A stretch of DNA of 64,000 bases from Avena insularis (Eukaryota; Streptophyta; Magnoliopsida; Poales; Poaceae). The stretch spans positions 124,001 through 188,000 of the forward strand of contig JAJUPC010000238.1 in the NCBI GenBank assembly GCA_023614405.1, in the 5' to 3' direction. The notes under the pieces are model-generated. The model was not told the origin of the DNA and ran no database searches. It saw only the letters and a program-made list of their open reading frames with translations. Numbering within the stretch: the first letter of the stretch is position 1; each line of letters opens with the position of its first letter. This document shows positions 9,401 to 20,571 of this stretch, one piece after another. Both the position numbers and the translations under genes were made by a program.

Positions 9401-12330
9401 CTCCCCCCCTCCCCAAGGCAAAACCCCTCCGGCCGGCCTAGCTGCCTCCAGATCCCAGCCCATGCCCCGTCCTTTAATTAATTTTCTCAGATCCAGATTG
9501 TGGCTTTTGGTTTAAATCCTTTTGAAAATGAAAACCCCCACCAAATGACCAGATCCAAAATTCCAAGTGTTTATGAATGTTTTCTTAAACATGTAGTACC
9601 CCTAGCTCGTCCAAAGGTTGCCTTGATTAAAAATGATAAATCAAACTCCTAGATGTACCTTTCTCACTAATAATTTCTTTCTATGATATTTACAACTCCA
9701 ATTGGAGTAAAACCAACTTCCCAGGTAGGTATTACCTGTACCTATCTCATGGACTTGGACTCATGCCAAGTGCAGCATTATCTTTACTATAGTAAAAATA
9801 ACAAAAACAGGGCATTTCTAACTTTAGGAAATTCCCTAGGTCAAACCAAAATGGGTATTGACCTAATTCCAACTCCTACTATACCTGCATACCAGTACCT
9901 ATCAAACCCCAGGATTCCACAATTTTCTAAGCCTCTGTGGGTTTATCATGAATTAATCTGTTCTGGGCTTAGTTATTTCACTAGAAAAATCCTCACAGTA
10001 GCTCTGCAAATCCAAAAGGATTCATTCCAATTTTTACATAAATTTAATCTAAATGCCTACCATGTGCCCTTGGAATCAACTCAAGAGCTTCTGTAGATTT
10101 AATTTGGTGAAAAAGACAAAATCCCACATAACTGCCTTTGGGAATTTCATGAGGGCATTCTGATATTTATTTTGACTTGATTTCAACTCTCAGTGAACAA
10201 GTACATCAAACCACACTTAACCATCCAAGGAAATAATTTTTGGAAGTACATAACTTTTCTGGTGAATTATTTCCTAAAACTAGAGCTTTTATCACTAGGA
10301 TATTCATAACTATTTAAAGAAAGGTGATAAAATAGTGCAACCACTTTTGTTGGTTTCATTTTATCAACATCTACCTATAGGTATCATTTTTATACAATGG
10401 TATCATATAGAATATTTCCTTGGTCCAAACCCTCTCTTAGGTAGTTCCTCGATAATAAACCCTAAGGGGTGTTCATCCCCTTCTCCAAGGCCATCTCAAT
10501 CTCCTAAATCCAATCCTCTCAAAACCTACTAAATTGAGTAATGTGGGGTATGTTTGCTTGCTGTATGTATTAATGTTTTTATGCCTTGTTTTGATTGTGG
10601 TCTTCCTTGTTTGCATGTGTGCTCCATGCCGACGATGGTTGCGATTATCTCGGAGATCAAAAGAAGATGGTTATTATGGTTAATATTATGGTATTCTAAG
10701 ATGAAGTCCAGGGACAATTATGCCATATTGTTGATCTCAGGCAAGCCACCTTCTTGCTCATAAGCCTTGTCCTACTATTTTACCTATGCATATTTTATCT
10801 ACCGTTTATTAAAACTGCATTGTTTTACTATATGTTGATGTATATATGGTAGTGGTTTGGCTCCTCCGAACTATTACACTTTTGTAATATTAAGTGCAAT
10901 CCCCTTGGTGATACCTACTTGTCCCTAGTAGAATAGATGGTGTATATCACCATAATCCTCTGTTTTAGCCAAAGCAAAGCTAGAGGATGGGAAGACCCCG
11001 AAAAAAGTTTTACCAAATGTTTTATGATAAAACCTTGGTGAGGTGGGACCTCCCAAGAGATGTTGAGAAAGAAAAAGGTTTTTGTTTTACAAAATTCTAA
11101 AGGAAAGCTGGAGAAAAAGGTTTATGAAAATGCACCCGGTTCTTTGCAGTTTAGCTATAACAACTTAACCCTATGCAACCACATTACTCTAGAATGGGAC
11201 AGGGCTGGATTTTATGTTTGTTTACTCTGGTATAAGCTACCTCACAACAACTACAAGGGATAAAAATCCCTGGAGGGTGGGCCTTCTCACATAAGGGTCC
11301 ATGTGAGACATCGACCTGGAGAAGAAACGAAGGGTTTACGGACCTCCATGCGTTACTACGAGCCCCTCATTGAAAGCGCAACACTTGGGAAGTGCAAAAT
11401 GCACTCCCGTTGGTCCTCGGTACCCGGCGTCCCGGTGTTGATGGGAACAACACTCATAGGGTAGGCACTTATATTGGAGTGGGCATCCGGAGAGTCTTGA
11501 TCGGTTACTCGACCCACGATCGGTGTAGATCAGGGTAGTGTACCCGGATGGTGTGGGTAAAGTGTACAACCTCTGCAGAGTGTAAATCTATCCAAATAAT
11601 AATGTCCACGGTTATGGACGAGTTGGACAAACTTCTGTAGAGCGGTTCTGGTTTTGATTTCAAAAAGTATTTCAGAAAAGAAATGGCTTTGGAAATGTTT
11701 TAACCATGGGATGGTCGTAAAGGAGAAAGGTTCTGACCATGGGATGGTCGGAAGGAGGAGAAAGGAGTTTGGTCGTGGGACGACCTGAAGACGGGAACAA
11801 ATGGGTGACCCAGTCCTAATGTTTTCCAAACTTTTTTTCAAAAAGGTTTCCAAAAAGTTTTTACAAAAGTTTTCAACAAAGATATGTAGATGCTACATCT
11901 ACAAGAGAAACTAATTGATTAAAGAACCTCCCTTGGAGCCCTCCTACTACCACAGCCTAATGCATATCCTCTTGTTGTTATTGTTACTTTAAGGTGGTTT
12001 GTGAGTACATTCAAAGTACTCAGTAGCATTGTCCCTGGCTATTAACTTGGTCAGATATTAAGAAGAAGGCAGTGTTGACGACTATGCGAGCTAGGACGTT
12101 CTCCTAGTCAGTTGCCTGTAGGTTAAGGCATGGCTCTAGCTCTGCGCTTGATGAAGTTCCACTGATGATTATTGATGTAACCATAACGGCATTTATGTAA
12201 GTCTTGTAATTCAGAATATTCTCGGATGTTGTAATGATACTTGTCGGTTATGTGCCACGACTAACTGATCATGGGATCGTGGTTGTATGCATAACAGGGA
12301 TTCTCGGAGGATTAATCCGGGGGCCCCACA
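6442..12330 (+). mobile_element. 5.9-kb TG...CA-bounded insertion, probably a very long solo LTR or LARD-like unit
   Basis: Starts TGTAACATCCCAGTTTCAGC and ends CCGGGGGCCCCACA. It is flanked by GTATA (6437-6441) and GTATG (12331-12335), a near-perfect 5-bp target duplication; removing it rejoins the host tail as GGTGGTATGTGCC. The TGT...ACA ends and 5-bp duplication indicate an LTR-type unit. I find no second copy of the termini inside it, no clear primer site and no recognisable domain. It has a GC-rich, proline-coding stretch at 8.6-9.45 kb. Its 3' quarter is rich in TGG/CCA inverted repeats. Orientation is arbitrary. Either a long solo LTR or a deleted large-LTR element would fit. Confidence 0.6.
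11703..11785. repeat. Three spaced hairpins with paired arm changes
   Basis: Three short inverted repeats lie at 11703-11715, 11735-11749 and 11771-11785, about 35 bases apart. The second reads GACCATGGGATGGTC and the third GGTCGTGGGACGACC. Arms differ between units but still pair within each, around a common TGGGA loop. Confidence 0.7.
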
Positions 12331-14038
12331 GTATGTGCCTATTTTCTCTTTGCACATTCACTCTTTTTCTTCTTTCTTTTTCTTTTATTTTCCATATATG
12401 CTCACACTTTTGTTTTAAGTGTTGTGCAAAGGATCTAGCCATATATTCCACTTCATGTAGGAACTCAAAGTTCAACGATCTCAATTATCAAATCCCAACT
12501 GTATATGAAGCATTCTTATGACTTGAGATTCTACCATGACTTGTTCTCACTCTTTTTGGATAACACTTTCATTTTCCTTTGTTCAAGGTTTTCTTTTTCA
12601 ACTTAATTGTATAGATAATTTTTCTTTGTGAATCAAACCGTAAACTTACAGCATATTGATCAAATTATCTTTATGTGTCCCATTAATCCCAATGGTGTGG
12701 AAGACTCCTATTGCTATCATCAAGTGCAAGTAAAATCATATTCAAGCCATTCATATATCAATAAAGCAAACGCAAACTCAATATTGCTCCATATATAATA
12801 ATATACTCGTAATTTCATAAAAGGGATTGACTATTCCTGAAGGGAATTTTAATGATGCAAACTTTATTTCTAGTTTGAACTAATGCAAGAATAATAATAA
12901 AAACTTATAAGATAGATTACAAGGTCTTAAAGATCTCCCCAAGCTTGGAATCAAGCTAGGCGAGATCAAATAATCCCTTGTGATTATTTGATACCGTGAT
13001 TGTTGTAGATCACTGGGGCGCCACGGCATGTGGTATCTTCTCCTCGCGGTCCAGCCTAAGGCGGAGGGATTGGTTTCTGTAGATTGCTTTTAGAGAGATA
13101 GGCAATGGCAGTATATAAGAGGGGTCAGAGGTCGGTAAAACTCGCGAGAAACACCAAATTGTCGTCCAAGAAATGAATCCAAACGGAACAGAAAAAGAAA
13201 TCACGGATTTGGAAGTAACCTGCCGCGTAACGACCAACTATACGGGAGCGGCCCGTATAGGTCCGACAATATAGTTGGTTCCAGGCAGATATTTCCAAAT
13301 ATCTCGAGTCTAGGTCCATTAAATCACGACTCGGAACCGACATTAACGTTTTTTTAGATAAATAAAAGAAAGATCAAACAAAAAAGTGTCTGGGAGTTTA
13401 ATGACCAACTATACGGCCAGAATTTTTTTCCGGTCGTATAGTTGCGACCGTATAGTTTCAAACATTGAAAATCAAAACTGCCTGGGAGTTTAACGACCAA
13501 CTATACAGCCAGAATTTTTGCTCCGGTCGTATAGTTGCGACCGTATAGATATAGGATCCAAAAATCAAAACTATCTGAGAGTTCAACGACCAACTATACA
13601 GCCGGAATTTTTGCTCTAGTCGTATAATTGCGATCGTATAGGCTTAGATATCAAAAATAATTTTACGAAGATGATACAGAGATTTTAACGACCAACTATA
13701 CGGCGGGATCTCCCACTCTGGTCGTATAGCTCCGCCCGTATAGTTGGAAAACCCCTCTAAAACTTCCAAAAAAAAGGAGTTCGAAAACATAAAGTTCAAG
13801 AGAAAAATTGTGAAAATAAATCACTTATTTGGGTAAGAACACTTACCTTGTACTTACCATTTGTTTAATTGGGGATGAAAAGTTCCTCCCACAACAAGGA
13901 CTCCTTCTCTTTTGGAGGAATTGACTTTAGTTTATCAAATAATTCCCGTAAATGAAAATCACCAGAACTAAAGTTCCTCTCAGTAAGATTAGTGTATTCC
14001 TGGGCAAGCATGGACACTGCATCTAACATCTTTATTTC
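12331..14038. other. 3' non-coding DNA of element B, second part
   Basis: AT-rich tail between the 5.9-kb insertion and RNase H. It contains CCCCAAGCTTGG near 12933-12948, a TATA-like tatataagagg near 13113, and the CTATACGG array. The first 180 bases left of RNase H still read as a conserved extension (for example NLTERNFSSGDFHLREL) that ends at a stop in both copies. I see no integrase HHCC or DDE pattern. Confidence 0.65.
13225..13760. repeat. CTATACGG palindrome array, copy B
   Basis: GACCAACTATAC recurs at about 13233, 13403, 13495, 13588 and 13690 (spacings 170, 92, 93 and 102). Each unit contains CAACTATACGG, a T-rich loop, CGTATAGTTG and then a third CCGTATAG. Flanking text such as GGGAGTTTAACGACC repeats with each unit, so this is a true tandem array of about 93 bp, not isolated palindromes. 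It precedes the 3' LTR side of the element. Confidence 0.85.
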
Positions 14039-14350
14039 CTAACTTTGCATAATCTGCAACTCAAATTCTTGTAGTGAAAGAATCCAACGGATCAGTCTTG
14101 GCTTAAGTACTTTCCTCTCAAGGAGTTCTTTTAAACCATGACGATTCGTATGAACTCTTACCTTTGCATCGACTATATAAGAATGAAATTTATTGCAAGA
14201 GAAAAATAGAGCAAACAGTTCCTTTTCTTCCTTAGGGTAATTCTTTTGGGAACCATTGAGAGTTCTACTAGCATGATGTATTATATTAAATCTACGACCA
14301 ATATGTTGTCCAAGAGTTACTCCTACAACATCATCGCTAGCTTCACACAT
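14039..14350 (-). pseudogene. RNase H remnant, Athila-like copy B
   Basis: A 103-codon frame with HIGRRFNIIHHASRTLNGSQ, YPKEEKELFALFFSCNKF and RVHTNRHGLKELLE matches gypsy RNase H. Two catalytic positions are changed: the usual CDAS is CEAS, and the usual YTDH is HTNRH. The enzyme would normally degrade RNA in the RNA-DNA hybrid. It is separated from RT by a frame disruption at 14526 and followed by a stop (IMQS) with no integrase beyond. Confidence 0.85.
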
Positions 14351-14525
14351 TAAGTCAAAAGGTTGTATCCCAGATAGGTGGTTTAATGGTGGGAGAATGA
14401 GTTAAAGCATTTTTTTGTTTATCAAAGGCTTCAAGACACTTATCATCAAAATTAAATCTCATTCCCTTTTGTAAGAGGTTAGTCAAAGATTTAGATATCC
14501 CTGAGAAATTTCGAATGAACCTTCT

Positions 14526-15614
14526 CTAAAAACCCACATGACCAAGAAAACTTCTTATACCTTTAGTATCCCTAGGTGGTGGCATGCTCTCTATTGCTTC
14601 AACCTTAGCTCTATCCACTTCAATTCCCTTACCTAATACTTTGTGTCCAAGGACTATACCTTCTTTGACCATAAAGTGGCACTTCTCCCAGTTTAGAACA
14701 AGATTAGTTTCTTCACAATGCTGCAAAACTTTCTTGAGATTATACAAGCAACTAGTAAATGAAGTTCCATAGAATGAAAATTCATCCATAAATACTTCCA
14801 TTATAAGTTCTATGAAATCAGCAAAAATAGCAGTCATACAGCGTTCAAAAGTAGTTGGAGCATTACATAGACCAAAAGGCATACGTTAGTAAGCATGTAA
14901 ACCATAAGGACTTATGAAAGTTGTTTTAAGTTGGTCATTCGGATGAATAGCTATTTGAGAGAAACCAGAATATCCGTACAAGTAACAAAAATGAGTATGG
15001 TTTGCTAACCTTTCTAATGTTTGATCTATGAACAGTAATGGATAGTGATCTTTCGTAGTTTCTTTAATTAATTTCCTGAAATCTATGCACATCATGTGCC
15101 CAACAACAGTTCTAGTAGGTATTAGTTCATTGTTTTCATTAGGAACAACAGTAAAACTGCCCTTCTTAGGGACACAATGAACAAGACTTACCCAATCACT
15201 CTCTTTAACAGGAAACATTATACCTATGTCCAGTAGGCGTACAATTTCTTTTCTTACCACTTCTTTCATTTTAGGCTTCAATCTTCTATTAAATTCCGCA
15301 ACTGGTTTAGCACCTTCTTCCATGAATATTCGATGGACGGCTATCATGGGACTAATGCCCTTCAAGTCATCCATTGAGTACCCAAAGGCTTGGGGATGCT
15401 CCATAAGTATCCTCACGAGTTCTTCTTCTTCTCCTGAAAGTTTAGCACTAATAATAATAGGAAATTTATTGGTATAATCTAAAAAACTATATTTGATATT
15501 ATCTAGTAGAGTCTCCAACTCTGGGGGTGGTAGTTCCTTGTCCCCTCTCTTTATTAGCTCTTCAAAAGCCTCATCAGTTGGAGGTCCCCAAAATAGGAAG
15601 TGAATCGAATTCAT
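14526..15614 (-). pseudogene. Reverse transcriptase remnant, Athila-like copy B
   Basis: One continuous minus-strand frame with a single internal stop (at 14886-14888, after SPYGLHAY). It contains AVHRIFMEEGAKPVAEFNRR, VPKKGSFTV, MMCIDFRKL, YGYSGFSQI, MPFGLCNAPTTFE and the FMDEF box. Compared with copy A, the first catalytic Asp is Tyr (LDGYSG to LYGYSG) and the second Asp of the DD pair is Glu, so catalysis is lost even if the stop were read through. A one-base deletion at HVGF ends the frame. The N-terminal part carries the acidic linker and the GYSMDDLKGISP segment. Confidence 0.88.
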
Positions 15615-16140
15615 CTTCTAGTTCTTCTAGGGACTTGTCCTCCATAACTATTTCTTCATAATTTGGATCTTCATTTATTTCTTCTTCTTCATTACCAAAG
15701 AAAAGAGCTGACATTTCCTCAATGGTTCTCTCTCCCTCTTCTTCTTGTATTTGTGGAGGCATGTCTTTAAATTTGGAAAAATGGAATTTGTTTTCCGTTC
15801 CCCCAAGGTTAAGAGACACAATCTCCTTGAAATTAACATAAGCATCTATATCACCCAAAAAGGTTCTTCCAAATATAATACGGCAAAAAGTGTCAGTTGG
15901 CATATCAACAACTACAAAATCGATAGGAAAGTTTTTGTTGCCAATTGTGACAGTTGCATTGTCAACTACTCCCATTGGAATTCCAACATTTTATTGGCTA
16001 ACATAATTGTTATATCAGTATTTTCAATTGTAGCCGGTTATATTTCTTCTTTTATTTCTAGGTAGAAATCATAAGATATAACATTAACTTCTTTTCCAAG
16101 ATTACATAAACCGTAATGAGAGGTTTCTTTAAATATGCAG
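15615..16140 (-). pseudogene. Aspartic protease remnant, copy B
   Basis: The minus strand reads PILPCIFKETSHYGLCNLG then KEVNVISYDF. Downstream, GVVDNATVTIGNKNFPIDF and RIIFGRTF fall in the frame ending at 15574. The catalytic Asp of the retropepsin motif is Asn here (CNLG versus CDLG in copy A). The frame breaks near 15975. Order and spacing match copy A. Confidence 0.75.
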
Positions 16141-16567
16141 GGAAGAATCGGCTTACCCATATCTTTTACCTTTGTTTTACCTTCAACCAATATGGACGTA
16201 TCTACATCAAGTTCAACTACGTTACAGTGTGACTATATAGACATAACTGCTTCCTTGGTTACCTATTCATCTTTATTTTCCTTCAGATGTTCCACAACTT
16301 CTGGCACACTTTCCTCTTCCCTCTTTTCCTATACTGCTTTGACCTGTTCATATTAAGAAATATGTTTTTGCGCAGTGCTAGGGAAAGGCACTTCATATAT
16401 TGGTTCTACAGAGGCAAGTGTTGCTTTATATTCTCTTTTCTTTTCTGGTTCAGGTGGTGGATCATACTTGACTGGACCCTCCTTTGGAGCTTTAATATAT
16501 TCTTTAAAAGCTTTAACTACTTGCAACACAAGATCTGAATCCAGATAAAGTTATTTAGACAATTCTT

Positions 16568-17087
16568 TCACATGGCCTTTTTATTATAGTCATGAATACA
16601 ATCATGCTCTATTGCTATGCCTTGTTCACGTCCTAGACCAAAATTCCATGAAACTCTATGATCACGAATTCTATTGAGTAAAGCCCAAGCTTTATGTATA
16701 GGAAGATTCATAAAGGATCCTTCTGCGAAAGAGTCTAGTTCAATTTGATTAGGTTCAATTAGACCGCCATAATAGATATGTAGTAGATACCATTCAGGCA
16801 AATCATGGTGAGGACATAGTCTTAGTAAATCGTTAAATATAATATAGGCGCTTACTAGTCCTTCATTAGAATGATTCTTCCAAGTCATTATAAGACGCCT
16901 GATTCCAAAAGATTTTGACAATGGATAATTATTTGATTGGAATTCACAAGCTAAATTATCCCAATTAGTTGTGGCTTCAAGGGTAGAGATCTATACCATG
17001 AGAGAGTTGTACTTGTCAAAGTTTGACTAAAAAGTTTAACCCTTACCTCATCGGCAGTATATCCCGTCAATAGAAAAGTGCCACATA
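16568..17087 (-). pseudogene. gag remnant, copy B, downstream part
   Basis: Continues the gag frame interrupted by the Helitron: GYTADEVRVKLFSQTLTS, then after a one-base slip SKSFGIRRLIMTWKNHSNEG and EPNQIELDSFAEGSFMNLP. It is colinear with gag A at 3807-4360. The right edge is the Helitron boundary. Confidence 0.8.
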
Positions 17088-18842
17088 TCTATACCTAATA
17101 ATAAAGGACAGAACACTTATGTCAACCAGCTTTTCTTTGGACGATTTTGCCCCTCAAAATTGTGAACAATTACCCACCATGCCACATTAAGTGATAATGG
17201 TTCATGTTGGTTTGATAAAACAAACAGATGCCCCGCACGACCTAATCGATGCCCACCCATCCTCTGTAGCTCCGGCATGGCTGCACCCTGCCCGTCGACA
17301 AACCCCCCACGCCGGCTGAGCCATAACCATCAGATTCTTCTATTGCCAATGTGGCACTGCCCCGACAAGCCGGCCGGTGGAGATCCTCCCCCATCCTCAC
17401 CAGTTCCACATAATCCCCTCTCTGCACTCTAGATGGAGGCTTCTGCCTGCCACTGCTACCGGATCTAGCTCTAGACCCCTTCTTCTTGGAGAAGAGATTG
17501 GGCGTGATGTCTGCCTTGCTAGTGAGCATGGGCAGGGTAGGAAAGGCCTAGAGGATTTGGCCTGCGTCAGGCGATCCAGGTCAACTGAGGAGGCGGAGTT
17601 GGAGCAGCCTTGTAGAAGCTTGTAGAAGGGACAACAGAGGAGGCGACGTTGGAGCAGTCTCGCAGAAGCTCGCAGAAGGTCTACAGATGAGCATCGACAG
17701 AAGAATGCAACAACGTAGAGCTTGAGAGGAAGGCGTGGATTCGGCCAGAGTAAGAGCTCGCGAACGGGCCAGCAGCAGCGCCACGAGATGAAAGATAGGA
17801 AACAGGGGTGGCGGGGGTGAAACGTAGGCCACGCTAGCAGAGCTGGACTTGGTCGGGGAAGTGAGGCAGCATCCATTGGTCATTGAAGAAATAGGATCCG
17901 GTGGTGGCGCACTCGCTCTGTCGGTCACATGGGAGGGAGGGGCAAGAATGTAGTTGTCTAATCCTTAATGGTATATATTGGCAGGTTGCTCTACTGCTCC
18001 CGTTGACCCCCATTAGATCTCAAATCCAAGTAGAAAGATCCAAGCAAAAAGGTTGACGATATAGATGGATTGGTGGATTTATTATTCAAATTTGAAAATT
18101 GCCTCGATTAGCTAGCAAATTTGAAAACGCGTTTGAAAAAAAGGGAGAAAGAGGAATTGGGGATTTTGTGGAAGAGGATGAACCATACAAAATCGGAATA
18201 AATGGTGCGGGTCCCTGTGAGATGTGGCTCATATCAATCCATCAGGAGTATATTTCCTGGAATAATTTTTTTTCTTAGGTGGGCTCACGGGTAGCAGTGT
18301 ACAGCTGCCACCATAGCGGCAGCAACAACCGGCTCCAATCCAGTTTTAGTTAGGTTGTCCTGCCAACATGTTTTACAACCAATTCAATTTTAGTTAGATT
18401 TTATGTTTGATTAATGTTAATCAACTCAAATTTAACGGATGAAATATATTTCAAATTATGACCGTTGAAGAATGAAGAGCACAAAACACATTGCTTCTCT
18501 TTTGGGAAAATTGACAAAGAAGCTCAATTCTTCTGAAAACAACTAAGTAAGCATCAGGGTAATCATATTTACTCAAAAGCGAAGGACCTGCAATTCTACA
18601 AAAGCATGTTAGCATAAGAAATGTTTTTGTGTGCAGATGGAAGAGAATGAACCACTATGCCTAAGTAGACTGAGGGTATCCCATGTCACATCCGATGCGT
18701 CCGGTTCATGGTCGAGTGGCTCCAGTTAGATGTTTTTATTTCCAAACGTTTGCAATGAACAAGAAAAGTAAGAGAGCAGTTGCAATGACGGGCAATTTAA
18801 GTTGTGTATAGTCCCGGTACAACGCATGGGCATGTGTGCTAG
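17088..18842 (+). mobile_element. Non-autonomous Helitron in gag of element B
   Basis: Starts TCTATACCTAATAATAAAGG and ends GGGCATGTGTGCTAG, that is, 5' TC and 3' CTAG. The host is A at 17087 and T at 18843, with no target duplication. Joining the flanks restores a 22-base match in length and register to copy A at 4320-4341. The 3' subterminal ACAACGCATGGGCATGTGTG resembles grass Helitron ends; its hairpin is degenerate. There is no Rep/helicase. The body has a GC-rich segment (17220-17940) with overlapping frames on both strands, possibly a captured gene fragment, then AT-rich DNA. Confidence 0.88.
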
Positions 18843-19049
18843 TATATATTTAAAACATGTGATATGCTCATATGGATCAAAATCTTCTTCATCTCCAGTA
18901 AATTCCTTCTTATGTAGAATATTAAGTGGTAGAGGATTTATTTCAAACCCGCTTGTCTTCTCATTGGAGTTGTCCCTTTTATAAATATCATAGTTCTTCC
19001 AAAAGTGGTTGAGTGGGTTAGCACTAGTCATATGCTCAAACTCTATCAT
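18843..19049 (-). pseudogene. gag remnant, copy B, N-terminal part
   Basis: Starts MIEFEHMTSANPLNHF at 19049 and runs through FTGDEEDFDPYEHITC to the Helitron edge. It matches gag A from 4533. The Helitron removes it from the rest of gag. Confidence 0.82.
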
Positions 19050-19132
19050 GTTGGTGGAAACTTATAACTCAAAACAAAATTTAGCAAGACAAAACTAAAT
19101 AAGAAAAAACTAAAAAACCTACAACGATTAGC

Positions 19133-19150
19133 TCCCTGGCAACGGCACCA
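19133..19150 (-). other. tRNA-Asp primer-binding site, element B
   Basis: The minus strand reads TGGTGCCGTTGCCAGGGA, two mismatches from TGGCGCCGTTGCCGGGGA, which is complementary to plant tRNA-Asp. It lies 10 nt (AGCTATTTTC) inside LTR2. Confidence 0.85.
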
Positions 19151-19160
19151 GAAAATAGCT

Positions 19161-20571
19161 TGATGACTGCAAGTGCACAGATCGTTTGTAGCTAGTTTCG
19201 AAATAAAGATATCGATCCCACAGGGAGTAGGAGTCTGAAGTCTAATAATTCTTGAAATAAATATTGCAATAGAAATGCTATATAAAGTTCTAAGTAACAA
19301 GATAAAATGCGAGTATTGTGTAAAAAGGTGTTTTTGGGTTTTGGGTATAAGAGCAATAATAAAGTAAAGCAAAGTAACTTAATACAGAAAGTAAGTATCG
19401 TGTATGTAAAGAAGATTGGAACTGCAGTAGGGAAAAGCATTCTTAGGGAGTAGCGGATACACCACTAGTATTGCAAAGATCGAAGGTAAAGATTATTGTC
19501 ATGAACATTCTCAACTATGTATGTGTGGGAGGAACTCTGTATGTGGACGAATAGGCAACAACCGCTGCTCACATCATCCTCACAACCACAGCAGACATCA
19601 ATCAACATCAATCGAATTACTGCGCTATTAAGGGACGTAATCCCGTAGGACGTATCCCGTGGCATGGATAGTGTTGTGTGAGTTTTCTTTGATTTCCCAA
19701 GTTTATACGTAAGTGCTAGCATGCCTCCATCTAACAACAAGTAGTTCCCTTCATCAAGTCCCCATGAGAGGCAAATATTGAGAGGTCGACTTCTCTCAAC
19801 ATCAAGATGTAGAGGATCTAACACATGGTCAAAGCGATGAATATCATAATAGACTTTATCTTATTTCAATCTCATACTAGGGTTTCTCCATCTCCCCAAG
19901 AACTAATGATCTACTCAGACATGGAGGCAATCGATATCATGGCAATGATAATGGAAGCAATCATAGATGAATAGTACTTGTATAAATCCACAACGAGTAT
20001 AGGAATTACAACAAGATCTAGACAAGATGTAGATGGGATGGATGGAGATGGTGGTGATGCAGCGGTGGATGATGAAGATCGATGCCTTAGCCTCTTGGAT
20101 CTGCACAGGGTGAAGATGGATCCCTTGTGGATGAGTTCCCCCTCCAGATGCCTTTCGGAGGTGAGGGTTCTGTCATTTCTGGGTGTTCTGTATGTCGTCT
20201 CCTCGAACCAATTGCACGGGGTGAAACTATTTGATAAGGCGAAGGCGGGTGCCAACTATACGGCCGGAGCTATACGGGTGGAAGAAATTCTCCTGCCGTA
20301 TAGTTGGTTGTTATGCTCTCTACCTCGTTCATTCGCTTCTGGTTTTATTTTGGTATTATTAATATTTCCCAAATAAGCGATTTACATTGTTTTTGACTCC
20401 TTTTCTACACAGTACAACTGCTTCAATAATTGTATCCATTGGATCCATCATCTGTCTTGATCCTGGTGAAAACAGATATAAAATGTGTGCACGAGCGCCA
20501 TAAAATACCAAGATCCTACATCTACAATGCAAAATAATAATGTAATACATGATGCAAATATGCACTCATCA
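19161..20571 (-). repeat. LTR2, 5' LTR of element B
   Basis: 1411 bp, plus strand TGATGACTGCAAGTGCACAG ... ATGCACTCATCA. It matches LTR1 along its length, including the inverted repeat CAACTATACGG...CCGTATAGTTG at 20253-20306. Its promoter drives leftwards, into internal B. It abuts a CACTA-type coding start at 20572. Confidence 0.88.

Larger units (their letters stand above)
4646..20571 (-). mobile_element. Athila-like LTR retrotransposon B, nested with two insertions
   Basis: A minus-strand element bounded by LTR1 (acting as 3' LTR) and LTR2 (5' LTR). The internal region runs from the primer site (19133-19150) through gag, protease, RT and RNase H (to about 14039), a non-coding tail with palindromes, and a polypurine tract at 6077-6092. 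Two later insertions split it: a 5.9-kb TG...CA element at 6442-12330 and a Helitron at 17088-18842. Without them the element is about 8.3 kb. All coding regions are broken and no integrase is present. The base string ATGGA follows LTR2; the matching duplicate would lie beyond internal A, left of the window. Confidence 0.82.

Noticed and set aside
9683..10096. A 137-codon plus-strand frame
   Set aside because: AT-rich, no domain, lies in the same non-coding insertion. Likely chance.
10395..10410. TGGTATCAT resembling a tRNA-iMet primer site
   Set aside because: It diverges from TGGTATCAGAGC after eight bases and has no LTR end next to it.
13225..13760. Regularly spaced CTATACGG repeats resembling a CRISPR array
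   Set aside because: Units are tandem with conserved spacers and sit in a plant retrotransposon. No prokaryotic context.
17220..17940. Long frames inside the Helitron (for example 17397-17876 minus)
   Set aside because: Overlapping frames on both strands and no recognisable domain. Kept only as a possible captured fragment.
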